Source of the DNA: Climacium dendroides
Lineage: Eukaryota; Streptophyta; Bryopsida; Hypnales; Climaciaceae
Reading direction: 5' to 3'
Assembly (NCBI GenBank): GCA_950106755.1
Contig: OX467092.1
Span: 10,664,001 to 10,728,000, forward strand
Length of the DNA: 64,000 nt
Shown here: positions 35,225-46,388 of the stretch, piece after piece
How positions within the stretch are numbered: the first letter of the stretch is position 1
Layout: each line of letters opens with the position of its first letter
The notes under the pieces: generated by a model
Databases searched by the model: none
Seen by the model: only the letters and a program-made list of their open reading frames with translations
Told to the model about the DNA's origin: nothing
Made by a program: the position numbers and the translations under genes

Positions 35225-36798
35225 CTACAAATACAATGCACCCGCAACACCCACAGCAGGGCCCAACAGGGTAGTGGGAATCAGCACGTTGGCAAAGGCG
35301 CCAATAGGTCCACCCAGGATGGGGATATTCTTCACCGCACTCTTGGCCATGTGGACTGCAAAAATGCCGCCGATCATGAACAGGCCCAGGCGCTTCCCCC
35401 GGTCCAGAGCCACCCGCTTCAACACCTCTCTTGCAAAGAGTTCAAACTGCTGGGGTGTGAGAAGCGGGGGGAGGGTTAGAGAAGAGTTGCTGCGCATGGA
35501 GCCATGGATGTCCTCCTGAGTGATGGGCCGCAACACCAGCTTTCCACATTTGGGATCCAGACCGTCACAGAGTCTCTGCAGTCCAGGGAAAGTGCATCAG
35601 AAATCCCGTTGAGATCTTAACTTGAACACTACTACTCATAGTGATGGGATTCACGTGGTCTAGTCCATGAAAACAACAGGATCTTCAATAAAATTAGACT
35701 ATTTCAAGACCCTTTAGACCGCATAAAGAAAATCTTCTCCATGATTCATAGAAGGTCTCCCCATGGTCAAAGTGATCACACAGAGGTCTCTCCCTATGTA
35801 TTGGGAGGGCAGGAGTAGTTCAAAGGACCCGTCTATAGGGTATGGAAGACGACGAAGTCCTATTTGGAGGATAGAGGACCCTAGGGTATTTATAAAATCA
35901 AAGGTCACAAGATCAACACTCAAGATTCGCAAAAAAAATTATTAGCCTAGCAAACATTCCACCCATATCACAAACCCTACTCGCTCTGCCCCATAGAATT
36001 TGTGATTTAAGAGATTCTTTGAAGATCAGGATCACGGGGCTTCAAAGCACACGGGCATTTAGATCTCCCCGTAAAACCCCGAAGAAAAAACAGAGATGCA
36101 CCCCAATGAACTCATCCTGCCTTCTAGGTGGCACAAGAACGTAGGAAGAAGTGAGATTTCATGGGTTTTAAAATTACCAATTCCAGTAATCATATTACGA
36201 AGAACATAACTCGAACATGGCCAAAATTTATATCGCTGCAATCAGTGAAATACGTTACATGTATCGTTCAAAAAACAAAAAACAAACGTCCAAAAAAAGA
36301 CGCCATATGACATACAAAAAAATAAAAACAATTGAAACTCAATTTGGATCATTAGAGAATAACGACCATACCCACTCCAAAAATTAAAATCCAGTACAAG
36401 TACTCTTGAACAGTACATTTACTCTCGAACAACCGAATTGCCACGACCTATGCAAGAAAAAAAACAGGAAAACAAAAGTATGACTGAAATTTCAGAGATT
36501 AGAGCAATACATGGATGAAGAACTGAAGAGCCGGCAGCAGCTGGTTGCGAGGAAGCTCCTTCGCAGGCCGTGGAAGTTGGAACACCTCAAATGCCGCACT
36601 CACGGCGGACTTGAAGCGATGAGACTCATCCAACAGTCGATCCACGTTCTCACCGATGTTGTGCCTCAAGTCAGAAATCTTAGGGTGCGTTGATGACGCT
36701 GCATTCTCCGTCGTCGTCGTCGTCGACGTCGGATGTGTCTCAATGTGCGCTGCGGACAAGCTCCCGGGCGATGGTAACGTCGCCATAACTCTCGACAC
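35225..36798 (-). CDS. unrecognised 212-aa protein, hydrophobic C-terminus
   Basis: I assign two exons, 36798-36511 and 35575-35225, joined in phase 0 by a 935-bp intron (donor CAT|GTATTG, acceptor CTGCAG|AGACTC), giving 212 aa. The first 45 residues are Ser/Thr-rich with a TTTTTT run, then HPKISDLRHNIGENVDRLLD, which looks helical. Exon 2 has a CDGLDPKCG motif, LTPQQFELFAREVLKR, and from about residue 165 two hydrophobic stretches (LGLFMIGGIFAVHMAKSAVK and the last 30 residues, rich in Gly, Ala and Leu) ending GVAGALYL. A membrane-associated protein is likely. I do not recognise the family. Its promoter and leader are shared with the FCF2 gene (see 36845-37300). Splicing across a Cys/Gly-conserved-looking junction and the clean frame argue that it is real. 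Confidence 0.7.
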
Positions 36799-36844
36799 TT
36801 CTACTCGTCAGCCTCCACGTCTCTGTACATACTGAGAAAATCAC

Positions 36845-37300
36845 AACCCAAGCACACCGAACACCGGAAAAACCTCAAAACCCTAATTCGTAGCCCAACG
36901 AAACCACGAACCAGAAAAAGCTCAAATTTGGTTCCCAAAGCCCATAAGAAGTTTCAAGAAGCGTGAACGAGGAGTCTAACTCCTAACGACGCACCGAAAA
37001 GTTGAAAGCGAAACAGGAATTCGCAAGTAAATGTTTGTTGCAATGGTGCGAAACGGGGAAGCAAGAAGTGGCGAACCTCAGGAATGTCGGAATTGGACGG
37101 CAGGAATGGTCGCGTGGGGAAGTGACGAAGCTCCGCGAAGGGAAGCAAAGCGAAGGCGGATTGAAGAGAGCGCGAAGGAAGTTGGGTTTGGTGGTGCAAA
37201 GGAGGTGGCGTGCAGAGCGTGCGCGGGCGATGGCGCGCAAGTTGCGAAGGGGATTCACAGACAGTCTGTTTGGAGGTAAAATGACGGCCCGTCCCCAATT
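36845..37300 (-). promoter_or_regulatory. promoter/leader shared with FCF2, copy 1
   Basis: Read on the minus strand, this region upstream of the 212-aa gene matches 46415-46890 upstream of FCF2 in the same sense and order. Shared blocks include AACTTCCTTCG, GAGCTTCGTCACTTCCC, ACGCGACCATTCC, GAGGTTCGCCACTTC, ATTCCTGT, CTTTTCGGTGCGT, TTTGGGAACCAAATTTGAG and an AATTAGGGTTTT telo-like word. Identity looks like about 75 percent. Local GC content is high. Open frames on both strands here are not genes. Confidence 0.8.
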
Positions 37301-37344
37301 GCACACCACGGTTCGCTGATTTTTTTGTCAAGATGCTCCCCAAA

Positions 37345-37712
37345 GTAAGGTAGGAGGTCCATCAAGCCCATTTAAAAGGTAAAAATTAAATTAGTTTGGG
37401 GAGGAGTTAAACTCCTTGAAATATTTTTCACTAAATATTCCTTGAAAGACAAATAGAATTGGAATCTAACTCAAGGCTTCTTGAGTTTTTGAAGTTGAAA
37501 TGTAGAGGCCACTAGAAACATTAACTTCCTTAAATGTACATTGTTTGTACTTTGCTTGGAGAAAGCAAAATATACTATGGCATGAAAGGGTGCAACATTA
37601 ACTTCCTTAAATGTACATTGTTTGTACTTTGCTTGGAGAAAGCAAAATATACTATGGCATGAAAGGGTGCTTTTAGAGCTCAAATACTTTATGGACCTCC
37701 TACCTTGCTTTG
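37345..37712. mobile_element. MITE family J with 77-bp internal duplication
   Basis: Inverted ends: CAAAGTAAGGTAGGAGGTCC at the left and its mirror GGACCTCCTACCTTGCTTTG at the right. Relative to the copy at 25997, it has a perfect or near-perfect 77-bp tandem duplication starting AACATTAACTTCCTTAAATG at 37517 and 37594. It lies directly upstream of the promoter of the 212-aa gene. Confidence 0.85.
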
Positions 37713-37860
37713 TATTGTTTTTACAACTTTGAAAAAATTGCACATGAGGTAGGGATATTCAAAAACACTACTTCTTTTTTTACTAATGCACAATTGGTCA
37801 AAATTTTGTATTTTCTTGTTAGCAATTGAAAAGAGGTTCTAAGAAGATTGCAAACTTTGG

Positions 37861-38190
37861 ATATCATATGCAAATGTTGTAGGGTTAAAGTATTTTAGGT
37901 GGATGTTTTGAAATTGTACATATGGATGTTTCTTCAACATATATACATATTGATTTTGGAGATGTAACATTTCGGATATCATATGCAAATGTTATAAGGG
38001 TTAAAATTTTTAGGTGAAATTGTACATATGGATGTTTCTTCAACATATGTACATATTGATTTTGGAGATGTAACATTTTGGATATCATATGCAAATTGTA
38101 TAAGGGTTAAAGTTTTTTAGGTGGATGTTTTGAAATTGTACATATGGATGTTTCTTCAATATATGTACATATTGATTTTGGAGATGTAAG
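37861..38190 (+). repeat. 106-116-bp tandem repeat, three units
   Basis: The units begin ATATCATATGCAAATG at 37861, 37976 and 38082. Each holds GTACATATGGATGTTTCTTC and ATATTGATTTTGGAGATGTA. They are nearly identical apart from a small deletion in the second unit. A single diverged copy of the same sequence lies at about 223-430. Confidence 0.9.
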
Positions 38191-38960
38191 GTAGAACTAC
38201 CCATTACTATACAGATTTGCAATCTAGGTACTTTGGAAAAGCTATTTGTGAGCTCCCATATTTTTCAAAGATTTAATTGTTTAAGAGAGTCAATTGCAAA
38301 AAAAATGAAGACATTCCGACATGAATTGAATTTTTTGTGATTCTTTTAACAAATGGAAGGACCATTGTATTAAAAAATATTATTATTTTTAATTTTTTAA
38401 TTTTTCAAAGCTGAAATGTAAAACTATGAGTAGACCCTTGTCGAAGCATGATCAGACCATTGTTGAAGCATGGGATGATGTGTATGTTCCCTAGTGCATT
38501 GCCATCATGATAATGGATTAGTAAGATTGTGGTAATAGATGGGGCCAATGATGGAAATGGGAGGAACTTGTAAGTGGCAGAATTGGGTAAATGGTGGTAT
38601 TGGACAGTTCTACCTTATACAAAGTGATGATGGTAGTTTAAGACATGGTGCAATTTTTGTTGTCCCTACATTAATGGAAGTTAAGCTTAGATATCTATAT
38701 AGCTTTTTGGGTAACAATTTTGATTGAAAATTATTCTAAAAATATATTTTGGAAATCATTTTTTTTATTTTTAAATTTCTTGTGGAGTGTTTTAAAATTT
38801 AATATTTGTTGAATATCATTTTGGGGGGAAAATAAATATCCAACAAAGAAGTGCCAAAGTTAAAATTTGAATATGATTTTTCTACAATCATTCATGTTTT
38901 TATTAGAATTTGAATGGTATGAGAGTAAAGGTTTTAAGAACTTTTTGCAAACTAGAAACA
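38191..38960. other. gene-free AT-rich spacer
   Basis: The open frame at 38539-38727 (glycine and methionine rich start) has no recognisable family and no flanking splice support. Nothing else is seen. Confidence 0.4.
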
Positions 38961-39243
38961 TAATGAGAGGTACAAGATATCAATCAAATATCTTTAATTT
39001 ATCTAGGAATATCGTATCTCCATACAAAATTGTTTTTCTAGCTCTAAAGGTACATTTATAACAAGGAGAAGTATTATAATGAGAGGTACAAGATATCAAT
39101 CAAATATCTTTAATTTATCTAGGAATATTGTATCTCCATACAAAATTGTTTTTCTAGCTCTAAAGGTACATTTATAACAAGGAGAAGTATAATTGTTTTT
39201 CTAGCTCTAGAGGTACATTTATAACAAGGAGAAATATTATAAT
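38961..39243 (+). repeat. 116-bp tandem repeat, two and a half units
   Basis: Two almost identical 116-bp units start TAATGAGAGGTACAAGATAT at 38961 and 39077. They are followed by a 53-bp partial unit from 39191 (AATTGTTTTTCTAGCTCTAG). Recent expansion is likely, given the near-identity. Confidence 0.9.
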
Positions 39244-40287
39244 ATCTAATAGTGACAAAATAACCCCACTCTCAATTGTACTTCCCTTCGATCTACATCC
39301 TCCCTCTTAATAAACATTATTTTATCCCTTTTAGAATTAAAAAAATTTCCTTTTGAAGTGAATGCACTCTGGGAAAGCATACAAAAAAGGGTGGGAATGC
39401 AATCTAGAACTTTAGAGACAAAATTTAATGATGGTTTGATAAGAATTTTAGTTAAAAATCTTCATTTCCGCAAGTTATTTTCTTCAAAAAAACATTCATT
39501 GATTCCAAACCTTAAACAAATTGTCTCACTATTTTCAAACAATTTTGAAAAAAAACCATTTATTTTCTTAAAAATTTCCATTGATTTTTTTAATACATAA
39601 TTTAGGGTAAAGCTTTTTCAAGCACCTATATTTGGGAATTAAATTTTTTATATTAGTGTTCTATCCATTATCCATATTTTATTTTATTTTTGAATATTTT
39701 TTTCCAAAAATTCATAAGGTTGTAAGGGCTAATCCCAAATGTAATATAAATGTAATATAATCAACAAATGTATCATGATTTCACCCATCATACACGAAGA
39801 ACCATTATAACTCTTTATGTGGAAATTTTAAAAACTTTCAAATATGTTCCTTTGTTAGGACTCAAGTCTAAAGCATCGAGACTCATAGCAGAAGTGAAAA
39901 TAGGGCTGGGAAGTGGAAACATTTGCAAGGGCAATGTCAAAAAATTGGTCTTGTTGTTGTAGGAAGTAATTGTACGACTTATGAGTGCATGGTGGAAATA
40001 GTTGATCTATACAAGGAAATTGAAGAAACATTAGAGGATTTTGGGGAGTCTGGAGGGTTGTTTCAGGTCCGTTTCCTTTGTTATCCCCCCAAAGTTAAAG
40101 AACGACTTGTTTTCACAAAAAAAAAATTTTAAAAAATTAAAAAAAAAGTTGAAATTTTTTCTTATGACGTGGCAGTCTCTCGACTATGCCATACTACTGC
40201 TGCAGCTCAATTCGTAAGTTTTTAGGAGCCCAGGAACTTGTAGCCCTCTATGAGCCCCAAATCTCCCCTAATGACTGTATAGTATCC
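39244..40287. other. no supported gene
   Basis: Open frames at 39358-39600, 39768-39962 and 39923-40132 are AT-biased and have no recognised domain. The last (containing CTTYECMVEIVDLYKEIEET) reads more like protein than the rest and could be a worn pseudogene, but I cannot name a family. Confidence 0.35.
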
Positions 40288-40670
40288 AACCCATTTCCAA
40301 CCATCACTCCATTTCCAATCTATAGGCTGCTTTTTTTCTATGAAGTTGTGCTTTCTTTTTGTGAAGTTGTAGTGGAGTTCAAGAAACAATTGTGGTACAT
40401 TATGATTGGTTGTAAGGCTATCAATATTGCAACCAACCCTTGGTCGATTTTGTAGTCATCTTATAGTCAAAAATAGAAAGGTTTATATCACCATTACAAG
40501 TTAAAGAGAATCTTTCACTAAAAATTTCATAGTAATTACGTTTTGTATAATAAAATTCTGGAAAAATATATAGTCCTTCCAAACTCTATTTCAGTGCATG
40601 GAAAAAATTTTGCACTCAAAAAATCTATACTCGAAATATGCGTAATTACTTCGGTGATTGGAAATGGGTC
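40288..40670 (+). mobile_element. MITE family H, second copy
   Basis: Ends AACCCATTTCCAACCA and TGATTGGAAATGGGTC are inverted. The interior is collinear with 4405-4766 but has an extra GAAGTTGTGCTTTCTTTTTG segment in the left third. Confidence 0.7.
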
Positions 40671-41576
40671 AAATTCCTTAATTCTTGGATCAGTGAAGAT
40701 CATTTTTGCCCATCTTGGAGTTGGGGCATGTCCAAATTTTTGTGAAAACTATACATGCTTCAATACTTCCATTTTTCACTTACACATGATGGTAATAATA
40801 GTGTCGCCAAGGTCTTTAATGGAAGTACAACTCTTCTCTAAACTTGGGAAAAAATAGATGAAAGATACTTCCTTGTTTTTTGTTTGATGTAAATCTAGAA
40901 CTCTATTCATTGTTTTATTTTTGGACGTTGGAGCGCTTCAAGGTTAATGGCATGTGTTACTTTTCATTTCTAGGCCATTGAAGTCTATCATGAATTAATC
41001 TCTAAAGGACCAAGGATAATTCATAGTTCTTTAATTGTAATAATGTATTATAGAATACAACTTAGAATAATAACTTAAAGGTGACTTTCAAACAAAAGTT
41101 TCAAAATATAACACATAGATCATATCCATATGGTTAGGTTAATTGCCATAATAACTAATATTTTTGAATAAAATTTGAAACCAAAAATTGAAAATTCTTT
41201 CTAAAATAGACTTTAGATTGAATATTTGTAATTTTCAAAAGAATTTCTTTTCTTGAGTTCAACATGTTAAGTTCTAATTATGGTCATTTTATAAGGTTTT
41301 TACTCTACTTATTCATTGAAGTCATTTGTAAGGGTTCTTTTTTTTGAATTGAAAAAGTTAGTTTTTGAAGTTAGAGATCAGACTTTGACACCTTGAATTA
41401 TAGAGTATTTGCAAATTAAAAGAAAAATTTAGAAAACATATATTGTTAGTATAAATGTAGGAGAACTACTACAAGAATCTACAAATATTCAGATGGATGA
41501 AAATACAAAGATCAAATGTGTTCAAGACATGTTTGCATTCATTTGTTGTTCCATATTCGAATGCATAATCCTTTCA

Positions 41577-41799
41577 CCCTTAAAGCGCAAATTGGTGACT
41601 ATGGAAGTCATCCATTTTGGTATCATGTGAACCATTGATTTAAAAAATCCCCCAATACTCATTGGAAGTCAAATTATTATAGAAGACCTTCTCTTTTCAC
41701 ACAAAATTTGGAGGATGAATAGTTGCACTTTTGTCCCACATTGAAGAATTCTTTGTCATTCATCGGCTGAAAAACAACAGCTGCAACGTCGTTTATGGG
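41577..41799 (+). mobile_element. TTAA-MITE family A
   Basis: About 223 bp. The left end is CCCTTAAAGCGC with the preceding TTAA mutated (TTCA). The right end CGTTTATGGG is followed by TTAA (41800-41803). Interior family A words: ATGGAAGTCATCC, CTCATTGGAAGTCAAATTA, GATGAATAGTTGCAC and TTGTCATTCATCGGC. Confidence 0.75.
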
Positions 41800-42275
41800 T
41801 TAAGTGTATCATTGTGTGCACATTTTGTGCAACCATTGTGCGTCTACACACAATCTGCAAAACCGAATCCAATTCTAAACCAGCTGTGAAAGAGGGGCAG
41901 CACCGATGATTCATGATTCAAAGAGGGGCGGCAGATAGAACAAATATTGATGCATAAGAGAGATCCAAAAATCCCATAGACCGAATTGTATGATGCAATC
42001 ACGGAATTGCACATCTTGATGACTTTAACGTCAATTTCGTTACATAAATCCACTCCTGTCTTCCTAGCTTGTGGTCTGAAAATAATTAGGACTTAATTTG
42101 TGAAGATCATATGTCTCAATTTGTGACGCCAGAATCGCGCCAATTTAAACGAAATAGCGGTTGAATGCATGCTGTAGATCAAATAGAGCCTGAAATTCCA
42201 TACTCAAGCTTAGAATCCAATATAGAATATTTATGGGCTTTTCGTATTTCTGAATTGCTGATCGATACCATGCAT

Positions 42276-42575
42276 TATTCCATGCCAGTTGCAATCTGCT
42301 CTATGGCGCAAATGAATCCCCATTCTTACAATGAATTGACAAACTCTCTTGAATCTCGACCGAGCTCTACCTCCAGATCTATGAATGCATTAGGCCCTAC
42401 GCATTTTCGATCAACGGAGTTGTCTCTAGACTCTATCGAGTTACGACCTCCATTTCGCATCCCCGAACTTTGCAATGTAGAGCACAACATTCATTACCAC
42501 GCGAGCGGAAACGTCAAATACGGATTCTCCACCACGGGCATCAACCCCCGAACTTTCATTCAGCAGAAGGCAGCT
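42276..42575 (-). pseudogene. decayed tandem copy of the two-repeat gene's 3' end
   Basis: This stretch is a diverged duplicate of 42597-42905, the 3' part and downstream flank of the gene next door (shared: TACGGATTCTCCACC, GGGCATCAACCCCCGAAC, TTGACAAACTCT). Read on the minus strand it starts VVENPYLTFPLAW and then hits a stop, because about ten bases present in the intact gene are missing. The downstream part still encodes residues resembling NVVLYIAKFGDAKWRS in another frame. It is clearly broken. The duplication extends into non-coding flank, so it was a DNA-level tandem event. Confidence 0.8.
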
Positions 42576-42696
42576 AGAAATTAAGCCACATCATGGGTTT
42601 ATTCCAATTGCAAGCTACTCAATGGAGCATGCGAATCCACATTTTACAATGAAATAATCAATTGACAAACTCTTGAATGACTGCCTTCTCGATCGA

Positions 42697-43578
42697 TCAA
42701 GCTCGGTCTCCAGACGACCGAATTATGTGGAACACATTGTCGATCGCCGGCTCTGATTGTCTCACTCTGTCGAGATACGACCTCCAGAGTGCATCCCCAA
42801 ACATTGCAATGTATAGCACAGCATTTGCCACCACGCAGAACGCGAGCGGATACATCACATACGGATTCTCCACCATGGGCATCAACCCCCGAACCTCCAT
42901 TTCATGAACATGCCACCACACTCTTAGAAACTTGTACTCCGGAACCCCCAGCAACGCCCCCATTTCTTGCCCAAACTCGCCATACCCCATGTCCCCAGTC
43001 CTGTGACGAATCCGAAACCCCGTGTACTTGCGGTAATCCTCCGCTCGCATCGTGAACCTCGCCGCCTGCTCCTGGTACCAATTCAGAAACTCAAGGAGAC
43101 GCGCTTCGGGATCCAATTCGAATTCTCCGACGGGGTTATCAATGCCTGCCACGATGTAGCGTCGTTCTTGAATGTTGCTCAATTCGGTGGCGGTGAGTTC
43201 CTGGTCCCAGTGTTCCTGAGCTCGATGCCAGAGAGTGTCACCCGGTTGAGCGGAGTAAGGGATCATGTTTAACAAGACGCAGAGAGCGACGGGGAAGAGA
43301 AAGAGAGGGTGGTCAAGCATTTGCTGTTCTCCAAGGAAATCTTGGTGGAAAACGTCCCAATGGACTCGGAGATGGGCGTAACGGGGGCTCAGAAGGAGGG
43401 ACGACATTTGGCGGTGGAAGACGTCGTACGGGGTAAGTAAGACGCTGAAACTCCTGGTGAGCTCGGAGTATTCGTCGTAGTCTTCGAAAAACATTGAGAA
43501 TCTCGCTATATGGTCTTGGCAACTGTCGCGAAAGCGCATGAGACTGTTGTTTGGATCGGGGTTTCTAATTGGGTCCAT
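42697..43578 (-). CDS. unrecognised protein with two internal repeats
   Basis: A single 293-aa open frame without introns, in DNA more GC-rich than its surroundings. I do not recognise the family. The protein is built from two copies of one unit, roughly residues 16-125 and 164-273. In each, a FxDYxxY/AEDYRKY segment is followed by a tryptophan motif (HWDVFHQDF in one, WWHVHEMEV in the other), then a hydrophobic stretch (PLFLFPVALCVLLNMIPYSA at 91-110 and PYVMYPLAFCVVANAVLYIA at 239-258), then GDTLW or GDALW. The two hydrophobic stretches could cross or dip into a membrane. Charged residues are abundant elsewhere. No signal peptide is seen. The first in-frame ATG is used. A broken partial copy lies just downstream, which argues that the reading frame here is maintained by selection. 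Confidence 0.7.
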   Translation of the reverse strand: MDPIRNPDPNNSLMRFRDSCQDHIARFSMFFEDYDEYSELTRSFSVLLTPYDVFHRQMSSLLLSPRYAHLRVHWDVFHQDFLGEQQMLDHPLFLFPVALCVLLNMIPYSAQPGDTLWHRAQEHWDQELTATELSNIQERRYIVAGIDNPVGEFELDPEARLLEFLNWYQEQAARFTMRAEDYRKYTGFRIRHRTGDMGYGEFGQEMGALLGVPEYKFLRVWWHVHEMEVRGLMPMVENPYVMYPLAFCVVANAVLYIAMFGDALWRSYLDRVRQSEPAIDNVFHIIRSSGDRA

Positions 43579-44440
43579 GACTGTCCTGAACGATGGCTGA
43601 AATGCTCAGTCGAACTGACTCGTGAATTATTCTAGGCTCTGGAGATCGATTAATTGATCGATTCCCTGCTGTAGGGTATTTCAAGCTCCTTGCAGATCTG
43701 TACCGCTCGCCCGCACGATTATTTGCGATACACGCTTGCTTTGCGCGCACAATTACCTACAGCGCCATCGAAAATTAATCCTAGTCAGTTCCACGAGAAA
43801 CGTAACTCATGAATGCTACATGTAGATCGAGCAATGAATCTGCAAGTTCATGTGCATTACTTACACACTCAGCCTATTGTGGTCGTACAAGAAATATTGA
43901 TACATCACATTCAAGAGCAAAATGCTTTCCCAAGGAGTACGTACCAATCTTCCGTCTAAAAGTTGAAGGATACGTCGGCGCGCCACTTCCTGTCAGACTA
44001 GTGTTTCCTTTCAACGTTCAGCGCAACAAGCAATTCCGGAGAGGGCTATCTAATTAACAAACGTACATATAGAATCTCGCGTAGATACCACATGCTGCTG
44101 CAATCGGGGCTGCAAAATATGCGCGCATGCTAGGGTGATTACTCACGTCCTACGTACATCTCAATCACCGCATTGCAAGCAATTCTCACACTCTGAAAAC
44201 TCAATTCTACGCCAAGCTAGCGAACTTGTACGATCTGGGCGGACAGGAATTGAAGTGTCCGGCGTCGGTGTCTACTGTTGACTCAACCTGCAAGTAACGT
44301 AACGGCCATGCATCGGAAATGGTGCCACAGAATGAACGCGGAGAGCGGGGCGTCGAGCCAAGGTCGAGCCACCCATTACCAACCAGGACGCGAAATTCAA
44401 GACAGGCTCTGTTGTTTTCATTTTTTTATGAAGTGCCAAA
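43579..44440. promoter_or_regulatory. upstream region of the two-repeat gene
   Basis: This interval keeps the raised GC content of the gene and then fades into AT-rich DNA near 44400. It probably holds the promoter of the minus-strand gene. Palindromic ATCGATTAATTGATCGAT lies near 43646. The open frames at 43809-44057 and 44278-44520 have no recognised domain. Confidence 0.35.
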
Positions 44441-44945
44441 GCATTAGGAAAAATTTAGGCCTTAAAGAGGCTGCAAGGTCTGCACCATATTATTTTTGTC
44501 AAAAGAATATTATTTTTTAATTTTTTGAATCTAATTGGTGTCATGTCAGTGCTACATCAGATTGACTATTTCTTAAAACATTTTTTAATTTTTGAAATAT
44601 TTTTTATCAAAATTAATTTATTTTTTTGTACTTGTGGGAAATTTCATTAAAATGGTGATTATTCTGTGAAAATGGCTCAAAGGGGGACTACAAAATGGAA
44701 GAAATTCATAAAAAGATGGCATGGGGTGGAGAAATATGGGAGTTGTGTTGCAATTTGGACTTGTTGGGGGCAGAATTGACACATCTATGAGGTTGACATG
44801 CCGAGAAACATTGTTGTATGTGCTTTTCATTTGTGTAAATGGCATGTGGAATATCACCATTTTAATGAAATTCCCTGTACTTGCACTATCGGGGGCCAAA
44901 AATAAAAATTAGCAGTCTTTTTCAAGCTTGAAATTTTTTCTAATG
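44441..44945 (+). mobile_element. MITE family F carrying an inserted MITE
   Basis: Inverted ends: GCATTAGGAAAAATTTAGG at the left and AAATTTTTTCTAATG at the right. Without the insertion at 44635-44875 it would be about 255 bp, like the copy at 55302-55560. Interior: TCATGTCAGTGCTACATCAG and a GGCCAAAAATAAAA box. Confidence 0.75.
44635..44875. mobile_element. hAT-like MITE (family I) nested in family F
   Basis: A 241-bp element with inverted ends TGGGAAATTTCATTAAAATG and CATTTTAATGAAATTCCC, flanked by the 8-bp direct repeat TGTACTTG (44627-44634 and 44876-44883), the duplication length of hAT transposons. Removing the element and one 8-mer restores TTTTGTACTTGCAC. That matches the uninterrupted family F copies at 3215-3235 (reverse strand) and, with one change, 55498-55510. 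Confidence 0.9.
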
Positions 44946-45149
44946 TGGTGATATTTAATGTTATAGCGGTGCTCCATGTTTCAACACTCATCCACATATT
45001 AGATAGAAAATATCACATTAGTGCATATCACATATCCAAAATTCTATTGTCATTCACAATTTGGTGATTCCATCCAAGATTTTTTTCAATTTGAGTTTTT
45101 TTTGTGATTTTCTACCTTTGCAATACTATTTCGTTCTAAGGGCAAGGTG

Positions 45150-45450
45150 CTAGCCCCATTACTTTGGTGCAAATGGCCAACAAATTACAAAAAAAAAAAA
45201 ACATTGGATGAATTGGGACTGATTTTCCACCATCAATTCTTGGTTCCCAATTCAAAATTTTTGGTTGTGGTAGCATTGTGGGTACAAAAGTGTCATGACA
45301 CATGTCCCTAGTTGTGAGTGCCAAAGTGAGCAGGAAGTAGTATCTAAATGAGCAATTATAGAACACTCTAGGCATTGGTTATGGGTTGGAACCAACTTTT
45401 GGCTTCCAAAAGTAATGGTACTTTCAATTTTAGGAATAAAATTACCAAAT
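45150..45450 (-). repeat. family G arm, single copy
   Basis: Diverged from 22330-22610: ACACATGTYCC, GGCATTGGTTATGGGT (compare ACATTGGCTATGGGTC) and an ACTTTCAATTTTAGG-like run. It is an isolated arm without its inverted partner. Confidence 0.5.
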
Positions 45451-46385
45451 AATTTGCAATTCCTATGATTTCTATGATTATATAAGGAAAATATTTTTAC
45501 ATTGCTTTGTATTGCTCCAAATCATGAGTAGACAGTACAAGAAAATTGAGTCCTCCATTGGGTTTAAATATCATCTAATATTTGTATTCAAAGAATCATT
45601 AAATCTTGAATACTTTCAATTCTTGAAAAAAATTCAATAATATTATGGGGCAAAGGAATGAGATTGCTTCTTTAAATTTTATGTCATTAGAAATTAAATT
45701 TGGTGATATTATAACATGTAGAAGCACCAAATTTAAAAGCATCACTTTTTCTACTCCAACTTGCAAAATGGGTAGTTCAAATGATGTTTTTTTATAAATG
45801 TTAGCCTCTAAGTTGAGGAAAATCCAATACATGTTGTTTTGTAAATTTTGAATACTTTCACAATATTCTGTCAAAAATTTCAAAGGTGAAAGCATAGAAT
45901 ACTTATTCATATTACTAAACTCCTTTTAAATGTCACCCTTGAAGGAAAATTTGCTTCAACTTTCATTGATTGTCAGAAAAAGCTATGTAACTTGTATTGA
46001 TTGTTCTAAAAGCTTATGATGATTTTAAGATCAACCCATGTACAAACATTGATACATTTTTTACCAATCCACAACCTATCAAAAAACTAGGTGGTTGAAT
46101 TTTAAAAAATTGTACTTTTAGGTTTAGCTATACTCATAAGGCATTGGCTACTTTTTTCACTTCTTTTACTTTGAAAAAATGAATGAAATTTCCAAAACCT
46201 TCTTCACAAATATACTAGATTTACCAATATTTGAATGAAAGCTATTGCTACTAAGAGATGATTTTGTGGATGAATGTACAAATGTGGATAATTGTATCCA
46301 TTATTTCCTTAATTTTTTTCATTCCAACGTGCAAGTGGATCTACCAAAAAAACTAAATAAAAATTTGGCTGCGGCTCCCTTATAG
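45451..46385. other. no supported gene
   Basis: The minus-strand open frame at 45599-45910 (103 codons, very leucine/isoleucine rich) has no motif I can recognise and sits in AT-rich DNA. It could be a worn transposon fragment. Nothing else is seen. Confidence 0.35.
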
Positions 46386-46388
46386 GAC

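Noticed and set aside
36983..37343. Overlapping open frames of over 100 codons on both strands upstream of the 212-aa gene
   Set aside because: The GC-rich shared promoter/leader has few stops by composition. The related copy at 46415-46890 carries length changes that would shift the frame.
45599..45910. 103-codon minus-strand open frame
   Set aside because: Extreme Leu/Ile/Phe/Asn composition follows from AT-rich DNA, and no motif or splice context was found.
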